Shown: piece by piece, positions 20,907-31,118 of the stretch | How the letters are laid out: every line of letters starts with the position of its first letter | Position numbering within the stretch: position 1 is the stretch's first letter | Assembly: GCA_028284625.1 (NCBI GenBank) | Contig: JANQRH010000005.1 | Coordinates: forward strand, 62,001 to 126,000 | Length of the DNA: 64,000 nucleotides | Direction: 5' to 3' | Source: Afifellaceae bacterium | GTDB lineage: Bacteria > Pseudomonadota > Alphaproteobacteria > Rhizobiales > Afifellaceae | Program-made: the position numbers and the translations under genes | The notes under the pieces: generated by a model | Database searches by the model: none | Told to the model about the DNA's origin: nothing | What the model saw: only the letters and a program-made list of their open reading frames with translations

Positions 20907-21671
20907 CTACTGCACGAGAACCGGGCCGCTTGCCGGCACGCGCTCGTTCTCATTGAGGATACCGAGCCGCCGCGCCACGTCCTGATAGGCCTCAAGCAGC
21001 CCGCCCATGTCGCGGCGAAAGCGGTCCTTGTCGAGCTTGTCGTTGGTCGCGATGTCCCACAGCCGGCAGGAATCCGGTGAGATCTCGTCAGCCACGACGA
21101 TGCGCATCATGTCGTTCTCCCACAGGCGCCCGCACTCCATCTTGAAGTCGACAAGCCGGATGCCGACGCCAAGGAAGAGGCCGGACAGAAAATCATTGAC
21201 CCGGATGGCCAGCGACATGACGTCGTCGATCTCCTGCGGATTGGCCCAGCCGAACGCGGTGATGTGCTCTTCCGAAACCATCGGGTCGTTCAGCTTGTCG
21301 TTCTTGTAGTAGAACTCGATGATGGAGCGCGGCAGCGCCGTGCCTTCGTCCATGCCGAGGCGCTCTGACAACGAACCGGCGGCCACATTACGAACGACCA
21401 CCTCCAGCGGGATGATCTCCACCTCGCGGATGAGCTGCTCGCGCATGTTGAGTGCACGGACGAAATGGGTGGGAATGCCCATCGCGTTCAGATGATTGAA
21501 GATGTACTCGGAGATGCGGTTGTTGAGCACGCCCTTGCCGTCGACAATCTCGTGCTTCTTGGCGTTGTAGGCGGTCGCGTCGTCCTTGAAATGCTGGACG
21601 AGTGTGCCGGGCTCGGGCCCTTCGTACAGGATCTTGGCCTTGCCCTCATAGATGCGGCGGCGGCGATTCAT
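20907..21671 (-). CDS. purC: SAICAR synthetase
   Basis: Joins aspartate to CAIR with ATP in purine synthesis. The 254-aa protein has [14 protein letters not shown] at the N-terminus, [20 protein letters not shown], and [16 protein letters not shown], all characteristic of the enzyme. ATG 21671 gives [13 protein letters not shown], the usual start. A TATACT -10-like hexamer on the minus strand at 21688-21693 would fit a short leader. purS follows closely. Confidence 0.97.
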   Translation of the reverse strand: MNRRRRIYEGKAKILYEGPEPGTLVQHFKDDATAYNAKKHEIVDGKGVLNNRISEYIFNHLNAMGIPTHFVRALNMREQLIREVEIIPLEVVVRNVAAGSLSERLGMDEGTALPRSIIEFYYKNDKLNDPMVSEEHITAFGWANPQEIDDVMSLAIRVNDFLSGLFLGVGIRLVDFKMECGRLWENDMMRIVVADEISPDSCRLWDIATNDKLDKDRFRRDMGGLLEAYQDVARRLGILNENERVPASGPVLVQ

Positions 21672-21935
21672 GGCTCTCACGGGTCTGAGTATAGTGGGGG
21701 TCTTAAATATTGTGGCGCCGACGAGCGGGAATCCTGGCCAGCCCCCGGCGGCGCGGAACCTACCGGAAAGGCCGGTCGGACACAATGACGGGGCGCAATG
21801 TCGGCTTTGCCCGGCGGGATTAGGCTGATTTCCAATCCATCTGGCATTGCGCGCCATCTGTCGTGAGGCTAGGGAGAGCGCGAGAGGTTCTGAGACAGAG
21901 TTTCGGAACCAAGTTTCGGAGGAGGAGCGAGGACC

Positions 21936-22280
21936 ATGACCTTCGATCAGCGCAAAAAAGAACACGAAACCAGATTTGCGCTTGACGAGAAGCTGCGTTT
22001 CAAGGCTGAGGCGCGGCGCAACAAGCTCCTGGGTTTGTGGGCGGCCGAGTTGCTGGGCAAGACCGGCGTTGACGCGGACGAATATGCCCGCGAAGTGATC
22101 CGCGCCGATATGGAGGAGGTCGGCGACGAGGATGTTTTCCGCAAGATCCGCGGTGACTTCGATGCGGCCAATGTCGACAAGTCAGACCACCAGATTCGGC
22201 GGACGATGGACGAGAAGCTGACAGAGGCGATCGAGCAGATCGAGGCGGAGGCGCAGGCCGAGGCCGGAGACCAAAACTAG
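21936..22280 (+). CDS. F1-ATPase zeta inhibitory subunit (DUF1476)
   Basis: Alphaproteobacterial natural inhibitor of the F1Fo-ATP synthase, acting from the cytoplasmic F1 side to block reverse ATP hydrolysis. The 114-aa protein matches the family: [20 protein letters not shown], the [16 protein letters not shown] segment, then [13 protein letters not shown]. The acidic tail is slightly longer than usual. A strong GGAGGAGCGAGG ribosome binding site precedes the ATG. Its position divergent to purC is common in rhizobia. Confidence 0.92.
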   Translation: MTFDQRKKEHETRFALDEKLRFKAEARRNKLLGLWAAELLGKTGVDADEYAREVIRADMEEVGDEDVFRKIRGDFDAANVDKSDHQIRRTMDEKLTEAIEQIEAEAQAEAGDQN

Positions 22281-22465
22281 CCCCAGGCCATCCGCACCAG
22301 AATAATCACCACAAAGACCGCAATCGCGATTGCCAGCGGCAGCACGTAGCTGCGCTGCGCGCGCGGCAGCCCGATCTCGTCGGGATCAGGAACTTTCAGC
22401 CGGGTGGGCGCGGAGGAAGCGCTTTCGCGGTGCGGAGATCGACTGCTTCCTTTGCGATCGCTCAT
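22277..22465 (-). CDS. Small single-span membrane protein of unknown function
   Basis: A 62-aa protein: a polar, Ser/Arg/Pro-rich N-terminus of about 38 residues, then one hydrophobic helix (SYVLPLAIAIAVFVVIILVRM) and a very short tail. The stop overlaps the end of the convergent zeta-subunit gene by 4 bases. An AGGAGAAT ribosome binding site lies upstream of its ATG. No function can be inferred. Confidence 0.6.
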   Translation of the reverse strand: MSDRKGSSRSPHRESASSAPTRLKVPDPDEIGLPRAQRSYVLPLAIAIAVFVVIILVRMAWG

Positions 22466-22491
22466 CTGATTCTCCTTGCGCCCAGTCTACG

Positions 22492-22575
22492 GCATGACCC
22501 CATCAGGTGGACACCGGTTTTCCGATCAGATCAGGCTCCAATCTGGAGAGCAGGCCTCAGAGCGATTTCACCAAA
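22492..22575. repeat. Diverged copy of rhizobial dispersed repeat
   Basis: GCATGACCCCATCAGGTGGACACCGGTTTTCCGATCAGATCAGGCT-like sequence resembles the better-preserved repeat at 54300-54394, then a CTCCA/TGGAG hairpin. It lies upstream of the small membrane gene and downstream of purB and is clearly decayed. Confidence 0.55.
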
Positions 22576-22596
22576 CGAAGCAACGCTTTACTCAGA

Positions 22597-23904
22597 CTAA
22601 ACATCGCCGAAAACACGCTGAAACAAAGCGTCGACATGCTTGGTATGGTAGCCGAGATCAAAGGCTTGGCGGAGATCGTCCTCTGAAAGGGCCGCCCGGA
22701 CATCCTTGTCGCCAAGAAGCTCGGTGAGGAAATCCGCACCCGCCTCCCACACCTTCATGGCGTTCAGCTGCACCACGCGGTAGGCCTCTTCGCGTGACAT
22801 TCCGGCCTGCGTGAGCGCCAGTAGCACGCGCTGTGAATGAATGAGGCCGCCGAGCCGGTCGAGGTTCTCACGCATACGCTCCGGATAGACCAGCAGCCGG
22901 TCGACGACGTTGGTCAGTCGCGCCAGCGCGAAATCGAGCGTCACCGTGGCGTCCGGCCCGATCATGCGCTCTACGGAAGAATGCGAGATGTCGCGCTCGT
23001 GCCACAAGGCGACGTTCTCCATCGCCGGCAACGCATAAGCGCGCACCATGCGCGCAAGCCCCGTCAGGTTCTCCGTCAGGATCGGGTTGCGCTTATGCGG
23101 CATCGCCGAGGAGCCCTTCTGACCGGGTGCGAAATATTCCTCAGCCTCCAGAACCTCGGTGCGCTGCAGATGCCGGATCTCCGTCGCCAGCCGCTCCACG
23201 GACGAGGCAATGACGGCGAGTGCCGCAAAGAATGCCGCGTGGCGATCGCGCGGTACGACCTGCGTGGAAATCGGCTCCGGCGTAAGCCCCATGGCCTTCG
23301 CAACATGCGCCTCCACCTGTGGTTCGATATTGGCGAACGTGCCGACGGCACCTGAGATGGCGCATGTCGCGACCTCCGCCCGCGCCGCCTCAAGCCGCGT
23401 CCTGGCGCGAGCGAACTCCGCATAGGCGCCGGCAAGCTTCAGGCCGAAGGTCGTCGGCTCCGCGTGGATGCCGTGCGAGCGGCCGATCGTCAGTGTGTCC
23501 TTGTGCTCAAATGCACGCTTCTTGAGCGCTGCCAGCAGCCCGTCCACATCGGCAAGCAGCAGGTCGGCGGCGCGCGCGAGCTGCACGTTGAAGCAGGTGT
23601 CCAACACGTCGGAGGAGGTGAGGCCCTGATGCACGAAGCGAGCCTCCGGTCCAACGATCTCCGCAAGATGCGTCAGGAAGGCGATGACGTCGTGCTTCAC
23701 CTCGCGCTCAATGGCATCGATGCGAGCCACGTCAAACGTGGCCGCATGACCTTTCTCCCAGACTTTCGCCGCCGCCTCTTTCGGCACTTGACCGAGTGAT
23801 GCCATGGCGTCGAGCGCATGCGCCTCGATCTCAAACCAGATACGGAATTTCGTCTGCGGCGACCATATGTCGGCCATCTCAGCGCGGCTGTAGCGCGGAA
23901 TCAT
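22597..23904 (-). CDS. purB: Adenylosuccinate lyase
   Basis: Cleaves SAICAR and adenylosuccinate, two steps of AMP synthesis. The 435-aa protein has the fumarase-superfamily signature GQKGSSAMPHKRNPI with the catalytic Ser, the TIGRSHGIHAEPTTFGLK region with the general-acid His, and FVHQGLTSSDVLDTC. Start MIPRYSRAEMADIWSP is canonical. It is separate from purC and purS by about 1 kb. Confidence 0.97.
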   Translation of the reverse strand: MIPRYSRAEMADIWSPQTKFRIWFEIEAHALDAMASLGQVPKEAAAKVWEKGHAATFDVARIDAIEREVKHDVIAFLTHLAEIVGPEARFVHQGLTSSDVLDTCFNVQLARAADLLLADVDGLLAALKKRAFEHKDTLTIGRSHGIHAEPTTFGLKLAGAYAEFARARTRLEAARAEVATCAISGAVGTFANIEPQVEAHVAKAMGLTPEPISTQVVPRDRHAAFFAALAVIASSVERLATEIRHLQRTEVLEAEEYFAPGQKGSSAMPHKRNPILTENLTGLARMVRAYALPAMENVALWHERDISHSSVERMIGPDATVTLDFALARLTNVVDRLLVYPERMRENLDRLGGLIHSQRVLLALTQAGMSREEAYRVVQLNAMKVWEAGADFLTELLGDKDVRAALSEDDLRQAFDLGYHTKHVDALFQRVFGDV

Positions 23905-23977
23905 TTAGGGCTCCGTGGTGGGTGCCCGGCATAGCAGAGCAAAGCGCCGGCCGACAACGCGAGCCGGGCACGCAAGA

Positions 23978-25000
23978 TCAGGGACGTGGGGCTGCCCCAT
24001 AGCGCCGGCGCCAGGTCGGCACCGGGTCGCCGGGCGCGGCAACGGCCGCATAGACGCCGCGTGCGACGGCGCGGGCGAGGGTGGTTGTCGCCGCCGCGCA
24101 GAGCGCCGTCAGCCCGTCCGGCCCGCCCGAATCCGCGCCGCTCGTGCCGGTCGCGAGCACAAACACGGCGTCGCCGTCGAACGGCGTGTGTGCCGGAAAG
24201 ATGGCGAGCGCCAGTCCGTCATGCGCCGCAATTGCGACGCCCTTCGCCTCGGCGCGTGTCAGCGCACGATCGGTTGCGATAACGGCGAGGGTCGTGTTGG
24301 TCTGCGGCTCTCCAAGGCTCTTGGTCACGACCGCATCGGCTTCTGCGGGGAGCGGCGAGGGTAGACCCAGCCCGCCGAACTCGCCGTCCTTCTCGTAGGG
24401 CGCAGCACGGAAATGCGGGGTGTCGCCAAGCGTCACACGGCCCACTGCGTTCACCGCGGCGAAGGCGGTCACGCGAGAGCCGTCGTCCAGCATGGTCTCC
24501 GCCGCGCCGAAGCCACCCTTCAGGTCGGCGGTGGTGGCGCCCGTTGCCGCGCCCACCGAGCCCATCGCGACGGCGTCGTCGGCTGCGTGGCAGGCCGCCA
24601 GTCCGAGGGCGTGATAGGCCGATCGCGCCGAACTCGGCACGAGTATCGATTTGTCGCCGCCATTGGTCAGATCGAACAGCGAAGCGCCGACCACGATCGG
24701 CACACGCACCGAACCGGCGACAAAGCCGCGGCCGCGTTCCGCCAGCCATTCTGCTGCGCCGTCGGCCGCGGCAAGGCCGAAGACGGAGCCGCCTGAAAAC
24801 ACGACCGCATCGACCCGCTCGACCGTATTTTCAGGACGGAGCAGGTCGGTCTCACGGCTCGCCGGTGCAGCGCCCGCCACATGCACCGCTGCCACGGCCG
24901 GCGCGTCGGGCAGAAACGCCGTCGCGCCGGATTTCAGCTTGGCGTTGGTGGCGTGGCCAACTTTGAGGCCGGGAAAGGACTGCACGGTGCGAGCTCTCAC
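23978..25000 (-). CDS. P1-family (DmpA/NylC-like) self-processing peptidase
   Basis: An N-terminal-nucleophile-type aminopeptidase/amidase related to DmpA and the nylon-oligomer hydrolase NylC. Matching stretches are FPGLKVGHATN, VVFSGGSVFGLAAADGAAEW, MGSVGAATGATTADLKGG and, before the second subunit, QTNTTLAVIATDRAL. In NylC relatives an Asn-Thr bond at that place is cut autocatalytically and the Thr becomes the nucleophile; the Asn-Thr is present here. No signal peptide is seen, so a cytoplasmic location is likely. No convincing ATG exists near the N-terminus; GTG at 25000 is used, with GTG at 24985 as alternative. Substrate unknown. Confidence 0.82.
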   Translation of the reverse strand: MRARTVQSFPGLKVGHATNAKLKSGATAFLPDAPAVAAVHVAGAAPASRETDLLRPENTVERVDAVVFSGGSVFGLAAADGAAEWLAERGRGFVAGSVRVPIVVGASLFDLTNGGDKSILVPSSARSAYHALGLAACHAADDAVAMGSVGAATGATTADLKGGFGAAETMLDDGSRVTAFAAVNAVGRVTLGDTPHFRAAPYEKDGEFGGLGLPSPLPAEADAVVTKSLGEPQTNTTLAVIATDRALTRAEAKGVAIAAHDGLALAIFPAHTPFDGDAVFVLATGTSGADSGGPDGLTALCAAATTTLARAVARGVYAAVAAPGDPVPTWRRRYGAAPRP

Positions 25001-25071
25001 TGCTGGGGGACTGATGCAGACATGCGCCAAACGACCGGCCAAGAAAAGCCCGCCGCCGGAGCCAGCCCAAC

Positions 25072-25100
25072 GAAAAGCCCCGGCGCGTGGCGCCGGGGCT
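25072..25100 (-). terminator. Rho-independent terminator after the branched-chain amino-acid binding-protein gene
   Basis: On the minus strand an 11-bp perfect stem (AGCCCCGGCGC / GCGCCGGGGCT) with a 3-base loop is followed by TTTTC. It lies about 50 bases past the stop codon of the last gene of the liv operon. Confidence 0.8.
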
Positions 25101-25147
25101 CGATGCTGTCTAGCTGGAGCGCCGGGCGTGCCGGCGCTGTGCCAGCC

Positions 25148-26248
25148 TTACATCTCGGCGTAGCTGCCGTCCTTCCACTCGTAGAAGACGTAGCCGGGCA
25201 GCGAGACGTCGCCCTTGTCGTCGAAGCTGAGCGTGCCCAGCACCGTGTCGAACGTGCCGGAGTTCAGGGCTTCGTTGACCGCGTCATAGTCGGTGGAGCC
25301 GGCCGTCGTGGCCGCCTGCGCCCACGCCTGGATGGCGGCGTAGGTGTAGAGGACGTAGCCCTCCGGCTCGATGCCCTTGGCACGGAACTTCTCCACCAGA
25401 TCTGCGGCGCCCGCGGCATTGCGCGGATCAGGAGAGAAGGTCATCAGCGTGCCGTTGCCAGCGTCGCCGGTGATCGCCCAATACTCGTCGGTGACGAGCG
25501 CATCGCCCGAGATCAGCATGGTGTCCATGCCCTGCTCGACCATCTGACGCTTCATCAGGCCGGCTTCGGTGTGGTAGCCGCCGACATAAAGCACGCCGAT
25601 GTTCTCAGCCTTCAGCTTGGAGACGAGCGCGGTGTAGTCCTTCTCACCGGCCGTATAGGCTTCGTAGAGGGTCTCGTCTTTGCCGGCCGCCTTCATGGCC
25701 GCCAGCGTCTCGTCGGCAAGGCCTTTGCCGTAGGCCGTCTTGTCGTGGATGATGGCGATGTTCTTGTCGCCGAAATTCGCGGCGAGGTAGGCGCCAGCCG
25801 TCGCGCCCTGCTGGTCGTCACGGCCGCAGACGCGATACGTGCCGCCATCGGGGTTCGGACGCTCGTCGGTGAACTTCGGGTTGGTCGAAGCCGGCGAGAT
25901 CTGAACGATGCCTTCGTCGGCATAAACCGCCGAAGACGGGATGGAGGAGCCGGAGCAGAAGTGGCCGGCCATGAAGACCACGCCGTCACCCGCCATCTGG
26001 TTGGCGACCGCAACGGCCTGCTTCGGGTCGCAGGCATCGTCGCCGATCGTCAGCGACAGCATCTCGCCGTTCACGCCGCCGGCGGCGTTGATGTCTTCAA
26101 CCGCCTGCTCAGCACCCGCCTTCATCTGCGCGCCGAACGATGCGTACTGACCCGTCATCGGACCAGCGGTGGCGATGTTGATGTCAGCCCAGGCTGAGCC
26201 GGTCAGTGCCCAGGCAACAGCCGCACTGGCAAGCAAAAGCTTCTTCAT
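25148..26248 (-). CDS. Branched-chain amino-acid ABC transporter, periplasmic binding protein
   Basis: Binds leucine-type amino acids (or related amides) in the periplasm and delivers them to LivHM. The 366-aa precursor has a signal peptide MKKLLLASAAVAWALTGSAWA and the type I binding-protein fold: IATAGPMTGQYASFGAQMKAG, GHFCSGSSIPSSAVYADEG and IAIIHDKTAYGKGLADET. A GGAGACA ribosome binding site precedes the ATG. It is the last gene of the operon, as often seen when the highly expressed binding protein also has its own promoter in the ~160-base spacer upstream. True ligand cannot be read. Confidence 0.93.
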   Translation of the reverse strand: MKKLLLASAAVAWALTGSAWADINIATAGPMTGQYASFGAQMKAGAEQAVEDINAAGGVNGEMLSLTIGDDACDPKQAVAVANQMAGDGVVFMAGHFCSGSSIPSSAVYADEGIVQISPASTNPKFTDERPNPDGGTYRVCGRDDQQGATAGAYLAANFGDKNIAIIHDKTAYGKGLADETLAAMKAAGKDETLYEAYTAGEKDYTALVSKLKAENIGVLYVGGYHTEAGLMKRQMVEQGMDTMLISGDALVTDEYWAITGDAGNGTLMTFSPDPRNAAGAADLVEKFRAKGIEPEGYVLYTYAAIQAWAQAATTAGSTDYDAVNEALNSGTFDTVLGTLSFDDKGDVSLPGYVFYEWKDGSYAEM

Positions 26249-26407
26249 GATGTCTCCCTTATTTTCAAAGCTCACACGACCTCGCGGCGAGCGCCAACGG
26301 GCCGTCGTGTCGCTAGAGGGGCAAGCCGAGGAATGCCCCAACTGCGCGCATTTAGCCCACTTTTTCGTGGAAAGAAAAGGGACTGCCACCGCAATGGCAA
26401 TCATGGT

Positions 26408-26773
26408 TCACGCGCGTTCCCGCCAGCTGAACGGCCCCGCGCGATCGTAGAGGAAGTGGTACTGGGCGCTCATCTGGCTAGCCCTTGTGATCTGCCGACC
26501 CAGTGCCGCTGCCGCCATTAAAATGATGAAATCCACGCCGGTGTAGTAAAGCGCCGTCATAAACGTCTCTGGCGGCAGGAAAAACGTCCCCTCAAACAGG
26601 CTGAAATGAATGAAACGCGCCGCCAGCGTAAGTAGAACAATATAGATAAGAAGCAACCACCATGGCGACCAGGTGATGGCGGTGGCGCGGCCGGTTAGCC
26701 ACGAGGCTCCCCCGCCGATAAAGACGGTGACGAGGAGAAAATCGACTAACGAGACTTCCCAGATCGCTGTCAT
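26408..26773 (-). CDS. DUF6867-type small membrane protein of liv operon
   Basis: A 121-aa protein with about three transmembrane segments (VDFLLVTVFIGGGASWLTG; WSPWWLLLIYIVLLTLAARF; FMTALYYTGVDFIILMAAAALG). It ends in a polar tail (SAQYHFLYDRAGPFSWRERA). It starts 9 bases after livF and precedes the binding-protein gene, a position where Rhizobiales often carry a protein of this kind, which I take to be DUF6867. Its role is unknown; association with the transporter is an inference from the operon. Confidence 0.75.
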   Translation of the reverse strand: MTAIWEVSLVDFLLVTVFIGGGASWLTGRATAITWSPWWLLLIYIVLLTLAARFIHFSLFEGTFFLPPETFMTALYYTGVDFIILMAAAALGRQITRASQMSAQYHFLYDRAGPFSWRERA

Positions 26774-26782
26774 TCAGACCCT

Positions 26783-27523
26783 CTAATGCCGTCCGCCTTC
26801 GAGATAGGCGGCGCGAACCTCTTCCCTCGCCAGCAGTTCCGCTCCGGTGCCCGACATGGTGATCTCGCCGTTGACCATAACGTAAGCGTGATGCGCCAGC
26901 CGCAGGGCATGGAACGCGTTTTGTTCCACCAGGAAGACCGTCAGCCCTTGTTTCTCGTTCAGGTCACGGATCACCTCGAAGATCTGCTTGACGATCAGCG
27001 GCGCCAGGCCGAGCGACGGCTCATCGAGGAGGAGAAGGCGTGGCCGGCTCATGAGCGCCCGCGCGATCGCCAGCATCTGCTGCTCGCCGCCGGAGAGCGT
27101 GCCGCCGCGCTGATGCTGCCGCTCCTTAAGGCGCGGGAAGAGCTCAAAGACACGGGCCAGGTCTTCCTCGAAATGCTCGAAGTTCGTGATGGCCGCGCCC
27201 ATCTGCAAATTCTCAAGCACCGTCATGCGAGGGAAGATGCGGCGACCTTCCGGCGCCTGCGCGATGGAGCGCGCCATGATGAGGTGCGTCGGCATGCGCG
27301 TGATGTCCGCGCCTTCGTAGACAATGCTGCCTTCACGCGCTTGCGGGTTGCCGCAGATGGTCATCATCAGCGTCGACTTGCCCGCGCCGTTGGCGCCGAT
27401 CAGGGCAACGATCTGGCCTTCGTGCACATCCACGTCGACGCCGCGGAGCGCGATGATGTTGCCGTAGAAAGTCTTCACCCCACGCACGGCAAGGAGAGGC
27501 GCGCTGCCATTCCCGTCGCTCAT
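26783..27523 (-). CDS. livF: Branched-chain amino-acid ABC transporter ATPase LivF
   Basis: One of two ATPases driving the importer. The 246-aa protein has Walker A GANGAGKSTL, signature LSGGEQQMLAIARAL, Walker B RLLLLDEPSLGLAP and the H-loop region VFLVEQNAFHAL. Its start overlaps the livG stop by 4 bases (ATGA), showing translational coupling. Confidence 0.97.
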   Translation of the reverse strand: MSDGNGSAPLLAVRGVKTFYGNIIALRGVDVDVHEGQIVALIGANGAGKSTLMMTICGNPQAREGSIVYEGADITRMPTHLIMARSIAQAPEGRRIFPRMTVLENLQMGAAITNFEHFEEDLARVFELFPRLKERQHQRGGTLSGGEQQMLAIARALMSRPRLLLLDEPSLGLAPLIVKQIFEVIRDLNEKQGLTVFLVEQNAFHALRLAHHAYVMVNGEITMSGTGAELLAREEVRAAYLEGGRH

Positions 27524-28479
27524 GAGCCAGCCTCGCGCGTGTGAAGCTCTTCGGCTTCCTCCACCTCCTCAACGCCGAGATAAGCGGCGATGACTTTCGG
27601 GTCGGTGCGCACATGCTCCGACGACCCGTCGGAGATCTTCTGTCCGTAATCGAGCACGACGATGTGGTCGGAGATCTCCATCACCACGCCCATGTCGTGC
27701 TCAATCAGAAGCACCGAAACATCGTGCTCATCGCGGATGAAGCGGATCAGGTCGTTGAGTTCCGACGTTTCGCGCGCGTTGAGGCCGGCGGCGGGTTCGT
27801 CCAGGCAGAGGAGCTGCGGTCCGGTGCATAGAGCACGGGCAATCTCCAGGCGACGCTGCGCACCGTAGGGCAGGTCCGCGGCCGGGTCGTCAGCGCGGTC
27901 GAGAAGCTCGATGCGGTCCAGCCAATAGGCGGCGCGCTCAATGGCCGCTTCGCGCGCCCGGCGAAAGCCCGGCAGGTTGAAGATGCCGCCAACCGTGTAA
28001 TTGGAGGCGATCATCAGCGTGTTGTGCTGCGCGACGAGCAGGTTCTCCAGAAGCGTCATGCCCCCGAACAGTCGGATGTTCTGAAACGTGCGCGCCACTT
28101 TGGCGTGCCAGGCGATATCTTGATCCGCCATGCGCTCCAGCAGAAAGACGGCGTTCTCGCCGTCGGCCGTCCATTGGCTGCCCGACGTGGTGAGGCTGCG
28201 GATCGTCTGGTCGCTGAGCCCGGCATTGCGCCGGAGCGCAATGCGCCCCTCCGTCGGTTTATAGAAGCCGGTAATGCAATTGAAGACCGTCGTCTTGCCT
28301 GCGCCGTTCGGACCGATCAGCGCGGTGATGTCGCCGCGCCCGGCGTTGAAGGTGAGGTCGCCCACCGCCACCAATCCGCCGAAGCGCATGGTGAGATGCT
28401 CGACCGTGAGGATCGGGTCGCTTTCCCAGCGCGGCGTGCTGTCGCCGGCTGAAGCGGAGGCTGCAGCTTCTCCGCTCAA
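27520..28479 (-). CDS. livG: Branched-chain amino-acid ABC transporter ATPase LivG
   Basis: The second ATPase, 319 aa. Walker A GPNGAGKTTVFN, signature LPYGAQRRLEIARAL, Walker B LLCLDEPAAGLNARE and IEHDMGVVMEISD are present. Compared with E. coli LivG there is an insertion of about 35 residues after RIALRR, as in other rhizobial homologues. No ATG fits: the nearest Met lies inside the first strand. A TTG overlapping the livM stop (4 bases), with GAAGGG upstream, is the likely start and gives LSGEAAASASAGD. Confidence 0.93.
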   Translation of the reverse strand: MSGEAAASASAGDSTPRWESDPILTVEHLTMRFGGLVAVGDLTFNAGRGDITALIGPNGAGKTTVFNCITGFYKPTEGRIALRRNAGLSDQTIRSLTTSGSQWTADGENAVFLLERMADQDIAWHAKVARTFQNIRLFGGMTLLENLLVAQHNTLMIASNYTVGGIFNLPGFRRAREAAIERAAYWLDRIELLDRADDPAADLPYGAQRRLEIARALCTGPQLLCLDEPAAGLNARETSELNDLIRFIRDEHDVSVLLIEHDMGVVMEISDHIVVLDYGQKISDGSSEHVRTDPKVIAAYLGVEEVEEAEELHTREAGS

Positions 28480-29918
28480 TGCCCTTCGCCCTGCGAAACC
28501 ATATCCGCGCCAATGCGTTTGCGTTCCTTCAGCGCGGCGGAGGGCACCCGACTGGTGATCAGCCCGCGCGGCTTCCACACCATGATGAACACCATGGCGA
28601 GACCGAAGATCAGCATGCGGTAATGCGTCGGCTCGAAGGTGGGCCCGAAAATCTCTTTGAGGAAATCGAGGTTCCGCAGCATCTCGATGCCGCCGATCAT
28701 CACCACCGAGGCGACAACCACGCCGATCTGCGACCCCAATCCGCCGAGCACGACGATGGCCAGGATCAGCGCTGACTCGATGAACGTGAAGCTCTCCGGC
28801 GAGATGAAGCCCTGGCGCGTGGCGAAGAAGGAGCCGGCAAAGCCGCCGAACATGGCGCCGATGGCAAACGCGGTCAGCTTGGTGTTGCGCGTGTTGATGC
28901 CGAGCGACCGGCAGGCGATCTCGTCCTCTCTGAGCGCCTCCCAGGCGCGCCCGATCGGCAGCCGCCTGAGCCGGTGGGTGACGAAGTTGGTCAGAAGCGC
29001 CAGCGCCAGGATGATGTAATAGAGCCAGATGAAGCGGTGCAGGCTGGAGAATTCCAGCCCGAAGAAATCTGCAAAGCCGCCTTCGCCACGTGTGAATTCC
29101 AGGCCGAACAGGCTCGGCTTCGGAATGCCGGAAATACCGTCCGGCCCGTTGGTGAACTCGTACCAATTCAAGAGCACCACGCGTATGATCTCGCCGAAGG
29201 CGAGCGTCACGATGGCCAGATAGTCCCCGCGTAATCGGAGCACCGGAAAGCCGAGCAGGATGCCCCAGAAGGCGGAGAGGATGCCCGCCAGCGGCAGGCA
29301 AATCCAAAAACCGAGGTCGAAATATTCCGCAAGCAGCGCGAACGAGTAGGCGCCGACCGCATAGAAGGCCACGTAGCCAAGGTCGAGCAGGCCTGCGAGC
29401 CCGACGACGATGTTCAGCCCCCATCCGAGCATGATGTAGGTGAGGATCAGGATGGAAAGGTCGATGAACTGGCGGCTGCGCGAGCCGGCGAATTCCAGAA
29501 GCAGGAACGGCAACGCCAGCGCGACCACGAGCAGAACCGGACCCGCCGCGCGTCCGATGGTCCCCAGGGCATTACCGGGCAGCGAGACGCTGGGCAGCCG
29601 GGCAGCAAGCGGCTGCGCACTTTTGAAGACCATCAAATTGAGGATCAGGCGTCCGGTGAACACCACCGCCACGGCGGAGAGCAGCAGACCCCATCGAGTC
29701 GACATTTCCAAAGTGCCGACGCCGATCTCAGTCCGGAGACCAAGGAAGAAAAAGCCGAGCGCCGCCGTTACGATGGCGACGAGCACGGCGTCCTTCAGAG
29801 ATTCAGCAAAGAGATTACCGGGACCATAGGAGGCAGCTTGCGGTGGTGCCGCAGGCTGGCGTTTTGCTGCGCCGAGCGCGGTGCGATTGGAGACGCTGCC
29901 GGCCGTCTCGTCGGTCAT
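28476..29918 (-). CDS. livM: Branched-chain amino-acid ABC transporter permease LivM
   Basis: Inner-membrane permease of 480 aa. After a polar N-terminus and two extra hydrophobic segments, the core shows [36 protein letters not shown] and the EAA-like loop [21 protein letters not shown], with [17 protein letters not shown] near the ATPase contact. The N-terminal extension (about 120 residues longer than short LivM proteins) is common in Rhizobiales. It begins 4 bases after the livH stop codon. Confidence 0.95.
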   Translation of the reverse strand: [480 protein letters not shown]

Positions 29919-29922
29919 GCGC

Positions 29923-30855
<933 letters not shown>

Positions 30856-31118
30856 CCGGCCTTGTCCCCCTGTGCGCCGCCCGTGGCGCAGGCCCCGTCC
30901 CGTCGCACTCCTGCTCGGGTGAAATCAGGCTAGCAAGGCGCTTCCCCCAGCACAACTGCCCCAAATCGCTGGCGAAACCACGACACGGGAGTGTTGCAAA
31001 TGCGATGCAAGTGGCTGAGGGGACCCAAAAGCGGCGCCCGATTGCCGCATAAATCTGAGCGTGCGCCCGCGCGGCACCTCGCTTATATAGGCCCTGTTCC
31101 GGACCTGATCTGACCTCC

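Noticed and set aside
23922-23971. Inverted repeat GTGCCCGGC/GCCGGGCAC between purB and the P1 peptidase gene.
   Set aside because: Large 32-base loop and no T-run; it may be a decayed intergenic repeat but cannot be tied to a family here.
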